Shown piece by piece: positions 53,967-64,000 of a stretch of 64,000 bases of DNA. Position 1 is the first letter of the stretch. Every line of letters starts with the position of its first letter. The position numbers and the translations under genes were made by a program. The notes below the pieces were generated by a model that saw only the letters and a program-made list of their open reading frames with translations, was not told where the DNA came from and ran no database searches. The stretch comes from Pogonophryne albipinna (Eukaryota > Chordata > Actinopteri > Perciformes > Artedidraconidae): positions 310,001 to 374,000 of the forward strand of contig JAPTMU010000090.1 of assembly GCA_028583405.1 (NCBI GenBank). The letters run 5' to 3'.

Positions 53967-56304
53967 CTTAAATAAGTTAAAACCAATGAACAGTAAAGAA
54001 TGTAGAGGGAATTATGATCAAGAATCTGTTTTGCCTTGTTTAATATTGCAAAACGTCTTGAGACTTTGGAATTAATATGTTTTATGTGTGGTTTCCAGCT
54101 CAGTTTCTCATCAATTGTGATCCCAAGGAATATATTTTCTTTAACTCTCTCAATGTAAATCCCATCTATCTTAATGGATGCTTGTGTATTGCTATTTCCA
54201 AATATGATTAATGTTGTTTTATTCAAGTTTAATGATAACTTATTACTGTTTAGCCATAACTTTAGTTTGCATATTCCAGCTGTGATCTCTTCCAATAGTA
54301 GCTGTGCATTGTCCCCAGAACAAAATATATTGGTGTCACCAACAAACAAAACAAACTTGAGTACTCTCGATACATTGCATATTTCATTAATATACATAAT
54401 AAATAGTTTTGGCCCCAATACTGACCCCTGGGGGACACCGCATGTAATGTCCAAATATGAAGAACAACACTCTCCCAGCTTCACAAACTGTTGCCTGTTG
54501 GTTAAATAACTCCTAACCCATTCCAAAACTACACCCCTGATTCCATGACGTTCCAGTTTTTTTATTAATATGTCATGATTAATCATGTCAAATGCTTTTT
54601 TTAGGTCAATGGCATGTTTTTTTTTGGTCAATTGAGGTAATTTCTTCAAGTGAGTCTATTAAAGCCATCAATGTTGATCTATTGGCTCTGAATCCATATT
54701 GACTTTCTGTGAGAAGTTTGTGTTTTTCTATGAAATTGTCCAGTCTGTTATTGAAAAGCTTTTCAAGAATTTATGAGAATTGTGGTAGAAGTGAGACAGG
54801 TCTGTAGTTTGTGAAGTGGTGTTTGTTCCCAGCTTTGAACAAAGGTATGACTTTTGCTATTTTCATTTTGTTAGGAAATGCACCAGTTTGGAATGATAAG
54901 TTACATATGTGTGTGAATGGTTTTGAAATAACATCTATAACCTTTTTTAATACAGTCATGTCAATGTCATCACAATCGGTAGATTTTTAGTTTTTACATT
55001 TCGTTACAATATCACTTCCCTTTCATTCACTGCTGTGAGGAACATTGAGAAAGGATTACGTTTTATTAAGTTTTCCAGCTTTCTTTCTGATGTTCCTCCA
55101 TCAGGGATTTTGCCTGCTAATTCAGGTCCAACATTTACAAAGAAATCATTGAAACTGTTGGATACAACATCCATATTTTCCTCTTCCTTATCCTTGTCAA
55201 TGAAGTATGTGGGATAACTCCTTTTTCTAGACTCATTTTTTATAATACTATTCAGTATGCTCCATATTCCTTTAATGTTGTTTTTATTTTTGTCTAGTAT
55301 TTTCCGATAGTATTCATTTTTGCAGGTCCTTATTAGAATTGTTAATTTATTTTCATATGTTTTATGTCTAATCTCTGTCTCTTTTGATTTATTTTGCATG
55401 AAATCTCTATACAATGAATTTGTCTTTTTACAGGCATTTTGTAAACCCCTACTGTATTTGACAACTGGGCAGTATGTATCATATAATGATACAAAAATTC
55501 TCAGGAATTGATCATATGCACTGTCAATATTATTTTCTTGGTATAAATCATCCCATCTTTGAGCCAGTAAGGCATTTTTTAAAGCGTTCATTGCTTCCTC
55601 TGATCCAACTCGTCTGTATTGAATAGCTTGTCCGGCATGTTATTACTATAGTTTCTGTCATAAACTGCAAATACTGGTAGGTGGTCACTTATATCATTTA
55701 TTAAAAGTTCACTTACTGTATTGTTTTCTATGTCATTTGTGAATATATTGTCTATGAGAGCACAGTGCGATGTGATTCTGATGGGTCTAGTAATTTTTGG
55801 ATATAAACTCATACATTGTGTTGATACATTCTTCTGTCATGCTGTGATTATTTGGATTCAGAAGGTCAATATTGAAGTCACAACAAATGAAAACTGTTTT
55901 ATGAAATCACTTTTGAGAATATTTCCTCCATCCAGTCCTTGAAAATCTCAATACTAGAGCCGGGTGCTCTATATATACAACTGATGGTTACATTTTTAGT
56001 TTTTTCTTTGCAGATTTCAATCGTGATACATTCCAATACATTATCAATCACTGTTGACATATAATTCATCACCTTGAATTGTAAAGTATTGTCCACATAC
56101 AAGGCTACTCCTCCTCCACCCTTGTCTATTTATGTATCTGAGTTCATAGCCCTCCAGCTCAAGGTCTATGCCTTTGTCCTCCGTGATCCAAGTGTCAGAT
56201 ATGGCAATGATGCTAAATGTTTGTTGAAACTGATTTAAATATTCCTTGATGAGATTACCAGTTGAATTATACTTAAAGTTCAGGGTTAAAAAGATACTGT
56301 TCAA
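53967..56304 (-). pseudogene. LINE endonuclease/RT, unit D
   Basis: As in the other units, with extra single-base changes near 54627 (one more T in the T-run) and 54771 (a stop in the RT). FVGD is present. The C-terminal part is at 47422-47829. Confidence 0.82.
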
Positions 56305-56675
56305 ATTATTTATTTTTTAAAAGTTCAACAAATTGATGTTTTCAAAGTCAATGAATAATCGTATTTAATTATCGTGATATCAATATTGACCAAAATCATC
56401 ATGATTATGATTTTGACTTAAACGAGCAGCCTAGCGAGGTCCCGATCATCGCTGATTGAAGTTTTAATTCTTATTGTCAGCCTAAATATTATGAATGTTT
56501 TTCTACATTTGAATCCCTCATTATTGCAACAAACAGTACATGTACATTTTCATGAGCAATGGTAAAATAAACATGTGTTAGCACTCAACAAGATTTATGT
56601 TTGTTCTTGTTATATTGTATCGTCAGTGTGTTGGAGAACCAAATCTGTTATGTGTCAGTAAAACCTTCTCTCCTT

Positions 56676-56714
56676 TTTCTCTCTCTCTCTCTCTCTCTCA
56701 CTCACACACACACA

Positions 56715-56779
<65 letters not shown>
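56676..56779. repeat. (CT)n(CA)n microsatellite, unit D
   Basis: About 104 bp. Confidence 0.95.
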
Positions 56780-56781
<2 letters not shown>

Positions 56782-57130
56782 CAGCTCTGTCTTTTTGTTT
56801 GAAGTTGCACACTCACCTTCTGCCAACGACATACTCAATCAGTCTGTGCTGCATATTGTCTACAACATTAACAATTGAACATATCATTACCAGAATACTG
56901 GTCAAACTGAAGTCAACACAGGTCAACAAATACTACTTCTTCCACACAATGTAATATTTTCCAGTTTTATTTTGTATTCAATTATTTAATATCTTTTAGT
57001 TACATATGTTTTACTACATTAAATAATGTCTAATCTTTCTTCAGCCATTTCACATTGCATTCTGACTCAGCAACAATAGCAACAATCTGAACAGAGGTTT
57101 TTTAGAATATATCTCAACCCCAGCCCGTCA
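56780..57130. other. Spacer 3' of the TAAR gene, unit D
   Basis: Non-coding, nearly identical to unit C. Confidence 0.4.
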
Positions 57131-58231
57131 TTACAGTATTTTAGAATCACACGAGCAAGACTTAAGTATCTTAAGGGTAACAATGAGCTTGATAGATTTT
57201 CTAAACCAGGGGTATAACGAGGCATAAATCAATGGGTTCAGACAGGAGTTAAAATACAGCAACCAGACTACAATTGAGTTTGAACTATTAGTTTCAATAT
57301 CCTCACCTATAAGGGATGGAGTGTAATATGGAAAAAAACATATTAGAAACACAAGGACAACAACACCAAGAGTCCTGGCTGCTTTCATCTCAGATTTCTT
57401 AACAGTAACACCAACTGAAAGTTGCATAGTGACAGCGATAACATGAGAACGCATGGCTCGAGCCTGAGACACAGCCACCACAAACACTCTCATATACAGA
57501 ACTATGATAACAGTAATGGGGGCAATAAAGGTAACAACTAAGTCAACAGCTCCTGTGATATTGTTAAGGACAACTACACACTCTCCATGGCAAGAATTAT
57601 GTGAATCAGGTTGTCTCAGAAAGTCCTTTAAAATGAGACAATTATAGAAAACAGAGCAAATCCAACAAAGACAGATGCAGATTTTTGTTCTGTTCAGAGT
57701 TACTCTGGTGGTGTAATGTAGAGGGTCACAAATAGCAAAATAACGATCAATGGATATGAGCACCATGTTTCCAACCGTAGAAGAGGTAATGATAAAACCA
57801 ACTATACTATACAGAGCACACATCCGGTCACCCAAGTACCAGCAAGCCTCTGTTAAAAGGATTGCAAAAGGCATCAAAATGAGGCCCACAAGGAAGTCTG
57901 AGACAGCCAGGGAGAGGATGAGGAGGTTAGTGGGGGTGTGGAGCTGCCTGGAAAGGAAGAATTTCACCATAAATACAATTATCAATGATAGCTTGTAACA
58001 ACAAACAGCACTAAAAGTCATGAACATATACAAGCTTAAGCTGAAAGTTTGTCTGTGCCTGAAGTGGGAGATAGAGATGATGACCAGCAGGTTGAGAGCT
58101 GCAGTGATCAGAGCGATGAAGGACAGCAGGATGTAAGCGAGCAGGACATCTGACTGAGCTGGCGTAGGCTTCCTGCAGGATTTGTTGAAGAGTTGTGGAA
58201 AGCAGAGTTCATCCATTTGGGAAGTCTCCAT
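57131..58231 (-). CDS. taar: Trace amine-associated receptor, unit D (two exons, 329 aa)
   Basis: Exon 1 is 58231-58059, the intron is 58058-57948 (111 bp, GC...AG) and exon 2 is 57947-57131. The protein is the same as in unit C over its whole length, including the intron read-through. All class A landmarks are present: TM2 Asp75, Cys101, DRY 125-127, TM4 Trp153, Asp193 (5.42), Pro201, and the TM7 TAAR signature. TM6 has CFFPYY in place of the common CWxP, as in the other copies. This is the copy nearest the unique flank. Confidence 0.86.
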   Translation of the reverse strand: METSQMDELCFPQLFNKSCRKPTPAQSDVLLAYILLSFIALITAALNLLVIISISHFRHRQTFSLSLYMFMTFSAVCCYKLSLIIVFMVKFFLSRQLHTPTNLLILSLAVSDFLVGLILMPFAILLTEACWYLGDRMCALYSIVGFIITSSTVGNMVLISIDRYFAICDPLHYTTRVTLNRTKICICLCWICSVFYNCLILKDFLRQPDSHNSCHGECVVVLNNITGAVDLVVTFIAPITVIIVLYMRVFVVAVSQARAMRSHVIAVTMQLSVGVTVKKSEMKAARTLGVVVLVFLICFFPYYTPSLIGEDIETNSSNSIVVWLLYFNSCLNPLIYASLYPWFRKSIKLIVTLKILKSCSCDSKIL

Positions 58232-58997
58232 CTGCAGAGAGACGTGTTGAGAAGCTGCTGCGTTCTGGCAAAGCTCTCTGTTATGCAGCTGATATATCTC
58301 TTCTCATCTGTCCTGCCCCTACTATTACTTTCTCTCTAGCTAAGACTGAAATCCCTAAGCTCTACTTTGTTTTCTGCAGTCATCTTCATCTCAGTCTTCA
58401 TCACTTCCATGCAACTTATTTTTTTCATAATTCCCGGCATTGGCATCATCTTATTTGATTATGGCGGCCACTTTTTCCTTCTCATCAAGAGTGGTTTTAA
58501 AGTGTAAAGAATCTTAAAAGATTAACATTTTTCGTGAAGTATTGAAACCAAGTGGGCCATGCTGATAAGTTACATTGTGTGAGTGGCTCCTCAGAGTTAT
58601 GGTCAAAGGATCAATGAAGCCAACTTGCTTCTAGACAATGGATTAGGTTATTTAGCCTTCTGGGCCTGGTTGTTCCAGGGTTATCTTGAAACAAAAACGA
58701 CATGAAGGCAAGAGATTGGGAAGGCCAATGAGATTGACTGATTGTTCGCCTCAAGAAAGTTCTGGCAGCCCCCAGATGACTCTGGAAAGAGACACAGGGT
58801 TTCAGAGTGTTCAGCTCAGGAGGAGAGCTGCTGATATCCTTATACTGTCAGGCACTTTGAAGGCCTCCCAAACACATCCAAAATGTTGTCGATGGATAAT
58901 GAAAAGTTGGAAGATTATAGGGAAGCTTTAACCATATCCCAATATCACAGCGCCAGGTATGGATGAGATTTGCCCAGCAATATTAAAGGCGCTAGAC
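58232..58997. other. Region upstream of TAAR, unit D
   Basis: Equivalent to 6797-7562. Near 58962-58997 the MDEICPAILKALD-like reading ends at the hAT insertion and appears to resume at 59886. Confidence 0.42.
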
Positions 58998-59877
58998 CAG
59001 TGGTTCTCAACTGGTGGGTCGCGACCCAAAAGGGGGTCGCAGATGTGTAAGTGAAGAAAAAAAAAAGTTGGAAACATTTTTATTTTTTATTTTGAAGGCC
59101 CGATTTTCTAACGCATTCATTACGTTGGACTGGAAGTACCGGAGACCATACATGGTTTTGAAAACTTCTGTCACGTTTTTTTGTTTGTTTATTTATTTAA
59201 AGGACAGTGCACATTAATCCACATTGCTGTAAATGAGCCAGTATTAGCCAGCAGGCACATTTTCAAATGTTGTCCTTGGCAAGATGTTAAATAACCACAA
59301 CTGATCACGTAGAGATCATCTTCTCAATAAAACATCTTTGCTGATGTTTTTTTCGAGTCTTCTGGCCAATCAGAATCAAGATTGAGCTATCTACCCCTAC
59401 CCACAATTTAAAGTAATTCACACAGACAAGTTCAGCTGTCAGAACAAAGTGAAAAAGAAACAATGGCATAAAATATTATTAACATGTCGGGTAGTAATAG
59501 ATTTATTTATTTTCTTCTCAGAGTACCAGAATGCGTAGTTTATATGTTAATATTTCTAAAAATCTCCTGGGGGACAATCCCCCCAGACCCCCCTGCTGCG
59601 GTTGGGTTTTCAGCATGTGTGCCTTTTTATGTTATACAGTTCAGCTTTGATTCCATCATCTCATTAAACCTTATGTAAAAGCATTCTTTAGTTCTGTGAA
59701 GGGATATAAGGGATATACGCACTGTACTTCACTTTAATTAATATTATATGCTGAAAAGCGTATATATATTACAGCACGATTTTTTGTTGAATAGATTTGA
59801 GTGGTTCAAATTTCGGGTCGCGATTTATTGACAAAGGAAAAAGTGGGTCCCGCGGCCTGACCAGTTGAGAAGCACTG
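58998..59877 (+). mobile_element. Complete non-autonomous hAT-like element (880 bp)
   Basis: The ends are CAGTGGTTCTCAACTGGT and, inverted, CAGTGCTTCTCAACTGGT (17 of 18 match). The flanks are CGCTAGAC (58990-58997; CTCTAGAC in the other units) and CTTTAGAC (59878-59885), an 8-bp target duplication with one or two changes. There is no transposase frame. The first 153 bp are all that remains in units A to C. An array breakpoint therefore lies at 59150/59151. Confidence 0.85.
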
Positions 59878-59885
59878 CTTTAGAC

Positions 59886-60563
<678 letters not shown>

Positions 60564-60600
60564 ACTCACACAGCGAGCAGCATAGGACAGACAGGGCCCC

Positions 60601-60687
60601 GAGTAGAGGGCTCCACCTGTGCTTATATAACTAGGGTTACAATACGTAACCCACCGTTATATACCACACAGGCTCCGCCCTCTACTG
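60601..60687. repeat. DIRS-2 internal complementary region
   Basis: Two halves related by imperfect inversion (AGTAGAGGGCTCCACCTGTG and the inverted CCAGTAGAGGGCGGAGCCTG form) meet at GGTTAC-AATAC-GTAACC. This uninterrupted version shows what the units' copies looked like before the 1.2-kb insertion. Confidence 0.72.
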
Positions 60688-61019
60688 GACTCTATGGGTA
60701 CAGTGGGTGGAGCCCTGATGCCTAAACGCCCTGTCGTCCAACAACATCGAGTCAACACACTGCCCCTGACTGGCTTTTGGTTAACAGCCACTGCACCACA
60801 ACCTCCTCTCCTCCGGTTATGACCGGGGAGAAGTGGGGGCCGCAGTTTACCTGGCTGGTAGGGCACACTCAGACACGCTTACCTCGTGAATGGTGTGCCT
60901 GGAAAACAGTGAGGAGGGCTCTCCCTGCATGTGCACCATGTTTCCCAGGTCCCTAAGGAGCAGTGGAACACATAAGTGCACTATGTCCAGGTACCTGCTG
61001 ACCCACAGCCCCTCCCCCC

Positions 61020-62110
61020 TCACCAGTCCTGTGTTGCCTCAGAAAGCACAGGTGATGAGAAGGAGCCAGACATGTCCAAGAGATAAAAGGGGCCTGGCGT
61101 GGACCAAGACACCGCCGTACATATGTCCTCCACACTCACTCCGTTAAATAAGGCTGTTGACACAGCCATACCCCGTGTAGAGTGTGCACGGACCCCCGTG
61201 GGGAAGGCTCTCCCCGCCTGTCCGTAGTCATGTGAGATGCACTCGCAGAGCCATCCTGCCAGGCGTTTCTTGGACAGAGCTTTACCGGCCACGCCGCCCC
61301 AAAGCACACAAACAGTTGTTCAGTGCGCCTAGTGGCAGCCGTGCGCTCCACATAACATGCTAGCGCACGCACCGGGCAGAGGAGGTGGAATTTAGCCTCC
61401 CTGGCCCCACCATGGGGTGGAAGATTAAAGCCCCCTAACTGAATAGCCCTTGACCTAAACGAGCTCCTTAGACTCTTGGGAACAAAGGAGGGGTTCGGTC
61501 TGATTGTCGGTCTGATTGTCGCCCCGCTACGGTCTCCCCGGATCAATAAGCAACTTGGGTCAGCTCTGACACTCTCTTGGCCGAAGTTAAGGCAAATAGC
61601 AACGCTGTCTTCCATGACAGCGCTTTTAGGGAGGAGAGCTCCAGAGGCTCAAATGGTTCTGTGACCAGAGCCTCGAACACCAACGGCAGGTCCCACTGCG
61701 GGGCGGAGGCGTGCACTTCTGGGCCTCCTGACCCCCTGCAAAAAATGCGACATAAGCGGCTGACTGAAGGCTGACCTGCCGCCAAATCCCTCATGGCAGG
61801 ACGAGATGGCTGCTGCATTAACTTGAATTGTGGAATGAGCAAGCCCCCTGTCCACCAGTAACTGTAAGTAGGACAGAATAGAGGCCAACGTACAAGATAG
61901 GGGCTCTATTCTCCGCTCCTCTCACCATCGCTGGAATCCCAGCCACTTTGGCCTGTAACAGGCTGTGGTGGATCCCGCTCTAGCTGCCTGGATAGTCTGA
62001 ATAACCTTGTCAGACAGTCCCCCCTGTCTCAGCCTGTCCCTTTCAGGAGCCAAGCCTGGAGAGGTTGGCCCAGAGTGGGTAACGTCCCTATTGCACCTGC
62101 CTCCTGAGAC
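61020..62110 (-). pseudogene. DIRS-2 tyrosine recombinase, frameshifted
   Basis: Motifs occur in order on the minus strand: LSDKVIQTIQAARAGSTTAC (N-terminal domain), LTSAKRVSEL (catalytic Arg), HSTRG (His, Arg) and a Tyr in GPFYLLDMSGSFSS. They fall in several frames, with shifts near 61920, 61700, 61600 and 61300. No intact enzyme can be made. Confidence 0.82.
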
Positions 62111-63369
62111 ATCGCTCCCCAGAACTGAGGAATCGCCCAGGGCTGGCCCACCATCATCTGTGTCACCTCTGCGAACCACGGCCAAGCGGCAATCTGGGGC
62201 CACTAGGATGACTGACAGACGCTCTCGTCTCACCCTCTCCAGGAGGGGGAGAATGAGGCGTACCGGTGGAAAGGCGTAGAGCAGCTTTCTTGGCCATGGC
62301 TCGTGTGCAAACACGTCCTCCCGCCGAGCCATGGAAAACCACACGGTACAGTGGCTGTTGCGCCGGCTGGCGAACAGGTCCACCTCCGCTCTCCCGAACT
62401 GGGCTCAGATTTGCTTCACCACCTCCGGGTGAAGCACCCACTCGCCTGGCAGGGGCCCGCCTATTGACATGAGGTTGGCCCCCCTGTTCTCCAGTCCTGG
62501 GATGTGGAGGGCCCTCAGAGATAACACAATCTCTGAAGCCCACAACCATAGGTTCCCCGCTGTGGTCAACAAGGCTGCAGAGTGGACTCCGCCCTGCCTG
62601 TTGATGTACGCCATTGTGGGGCTGTTGTCGCTCCTCACCAGCACATGTTTGCCCTGTATTAAGGGTTTGAAATTCTGGAGGACTAACACGACTGTCCGCA
62701 GCTCTAGATTTCTGTGCCGTGTCTCCGTTAGAGACCAGCGACCCCCTATAGCTCTCCCTAGGCAGTTCCCCCCCCAACCTGTCACGAATGCGTCTGTGAA
62801 CACCAAGACGTAGGAGGTTACCCGCCCCAGTGGAGTTCCCCTCCGTAGGTGCACTGGGGAACCCCCAGTAACGGAAGTTGCCCACCACTGAAGGAGGGAT
62901 GGTCACCAGGCGTCGTTTGTGCCTCTTGGGATCTAAACGAAGGCCGGCAAACCACCTCTGCAGGCGGTGCATATGCAGCAAGCCCAGCGGTACCACGAAG
63001 TGAGCAGCTGCCATGAGATCCAGAGTCTGCATAATTGTCAGCGCTGTTACCGGTACCCCCTGTCGCAGTCTGCAAACTGCACGAAGCAAGGATGCCTGTC
63101 TGCTCTCTGACAGGGTAGCGCATAGGCTGCCTGCATCAAGCAACATCCCCAGATACTGCACCTGCTGGTGAGGTATGGAGGAGCTCTTCTTCCAATTGAC
63201 CGCGAAACCTAACTTGGTTAGGTGTAGGATCAATTGGGCTGTGTGAAACATTGCCCATTCCCTGGACTCTAGATAAAAGAACACCCTCATGCCACGGTCG
63301 CGCATCGGCTGAGGCGCTGTGGCCACACATTTGCTGAACGTGCTTGGAGATAGGGAGTAGCCGAACGGT
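62111..63369 (-). pseudogene. DIRS-2 RT/RNase H, catalytic box deleted
   Basis: The minus strand begins within the RT at PFGYSLSPSTFSKCV and runs to MRVFFYL, where about eight codons that should hold DD of the YLDD box are missing in frame (FFYLESREW). The connection domain (GLLHMHRLQRWFAGLRL) and RNase H (VFTDAFVTGWGGN, RSDNSPTMAYINRQGG) follow after a shift near 62850, with a stop at about 62405 and a further frame at 62383 for VDLFASRRN-like residues. It cannot be an active RT. Confidence 0.82.
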
Positions 63370-64000
63370 AAGGCAAGGCAAGTTTATTTATATAGCACTT
63401 TTCAACACAAGGCAATTCAAAGTGCTTTACAAAAAATGAAAGACATTAAGAAAATGGCATTTAAAATCATTAAAAAGAAAAGCTAATAAAATAAACATTA
63501 AAATAAAAAATACATGGATAAAAGTTACAGTGCAGTCTAAGATATGAATAGTTCAATTAAAAGCAGCGACAAAAAGAAAAGTCTTCAGCCTGGATTTAAA
63601 AGTAGTCAGAGTTGCAGCGGACCTGCAGGTTTCTGGGAGTTTGTTCCAGATATTTGGAGCATAATAACTGAACGCTGCTTCTCCATGTTTAGTTCTGACT
63701 CTGGGGACAGAAAGCTGACCAGTCCCTGAAGACCTGAGAGATCTGGATGGTTCATAATTTAGCAGGAGGTCAGAAATGTATTTTGGGCCTAAACCATTCA
63801 GTGCTTTATAAACCAGCAGCAGTATTTTGAAATATATTCTTTGACACACAGGAAGCCAGTGTAAAGACTTCAGAACAGGAGTGATGTGATCCACTTTCTT
63901 AGTGTTGGTGAGGACTCGAGCAGCGGCGTTCTGAATCAGCTGCAGCTTTCTAATAGATTTTTTAGTGAGACCTGTGAAGACACCATTGCAGTAGTCGAGT
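63370..64000 (-). mobile_element. L2-like LINE 3' end, running off the window
   Basis: The minus-strand frame 63894-63553 (113 codons and continuing upstream) reads SLHWLPVCQRIYFKILLLVY, KALNGLGPKYISDLL and FKSRLKTFLF, typical of the C-terminal end of L2-type LINE RTs in fish. The 3' tail, which on the plus strand begins GGCAAGGCAAGTTTATTTAT, is a common fish LINE tail. It interrupts the DIRS-2 RT. The frame seems open to the C-terminus at 63553. Confidence 0.75.

Larger units (their letters stand above)
43896..59150. repeat. Segmental tandem unit D (15,255 bp)
   Basis: The last unit of the array on this side. It ends inside the hAT element, which continues intact into unique flank. Confidence 0.92.
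60564..63369 (-). mobile_element. DIRS-2 element, degenerate, minus strand
   Basis: A second DIRS family related to DIRS-1. From right to left (5' to 3'): truncated RT, RNase H, recombinase, 3' non-coding region and ICR (60601-60687). The 5' part is cut by an L2-like LINE at about 63370, and the right terminal repeat is replaced by microsatellite. Its 3' region matches the remnants at 9208-9468 and 10686-10947, and their copies, in the opposite orientation. Confidence 0.82.

Overview
The window looks like a teleost fish nuclear genome. It carries trace amine-associated receptor (TAAR) genes in tandem, DIRS-type tyrosine-recombinase retrotransposons, a chromodomain Ty3/Gypsy element of Tf1/sushi type, non-LTR retrotransposons, a hAT-like non-autonomous transposon and long (CA)n tracts. 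No bacterial, CRISPR, rRNA or tRNA feature was seen.

Layout: almost all of it is a head-to-tail segmental array. Unit A (partial) is 1-7718, unit B 7719-22993 (15,275 bp), unit C 22994-43895 (20,902 bp, or 15,255 bp without a 5.65-kb Gypsy insertion) and unit D 43896-59150 (15,255 bp). In plus-strand order each full unit has: a 169-codon open frame of unknown nature; the 3' end of a second DIRS family (DIRS-2) split by a 1.2-kb insertion; the C-terminal end of a non-LTR RT gene; a DIRS-type element (DIRS-1, about 5.9 kb, plus strand: gag, RT/RNase H, tyrosine recombinase); the rest of the same non-LTR element (RT core and endonuclease, minus strand); a CT/CA microsatellite; one TAAR gene (minus strand); and a truncated hAT element. 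The DIRS-1 element therefore sits inside the non-LTR RT gene. All these insertions are at the same places in every unit, so the units were copied as blocks after the insertions.

TAAR genes: all four stay coding if a short intron between TM1 and TM2 is removed (110, 260, 111 and 111 bp in A to D). The intron has GC-AG ends, and its removal gives receptors of 329-330 residues with the TAAR TM7 signature. Position 3.32 is Gly and position 5.42 is Asp, the arrangement described for the non-classical amine-binding fish TAAR clade. Copies C and D encode the same protein.

Retroelements: the DIRS-1 RT is frame-broken in every copy that covers that point, but gag is open in B, C and D and the recombinase is open in A and B. 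The Gypsy element (31667-37308, minus strand) is the freshest component: nearly identical LTRs, 5-bp target duplication, open gag and pol, and a primer-binding site complementary to a stretch just downstream of its own TATA box, as in self-priming Tf1/sushi elements.

Right flank: unit D runs into the intact other half of the hAT element (58998-59877), which marks the array's edge. Beyond it are a possible retroelement remnant, a (CA)n/(GACA)n tract, a degenerate minus-strand DIRS-2 element lacking the RT catalytic Asp pair, and an L2-like LINE end running off the window.
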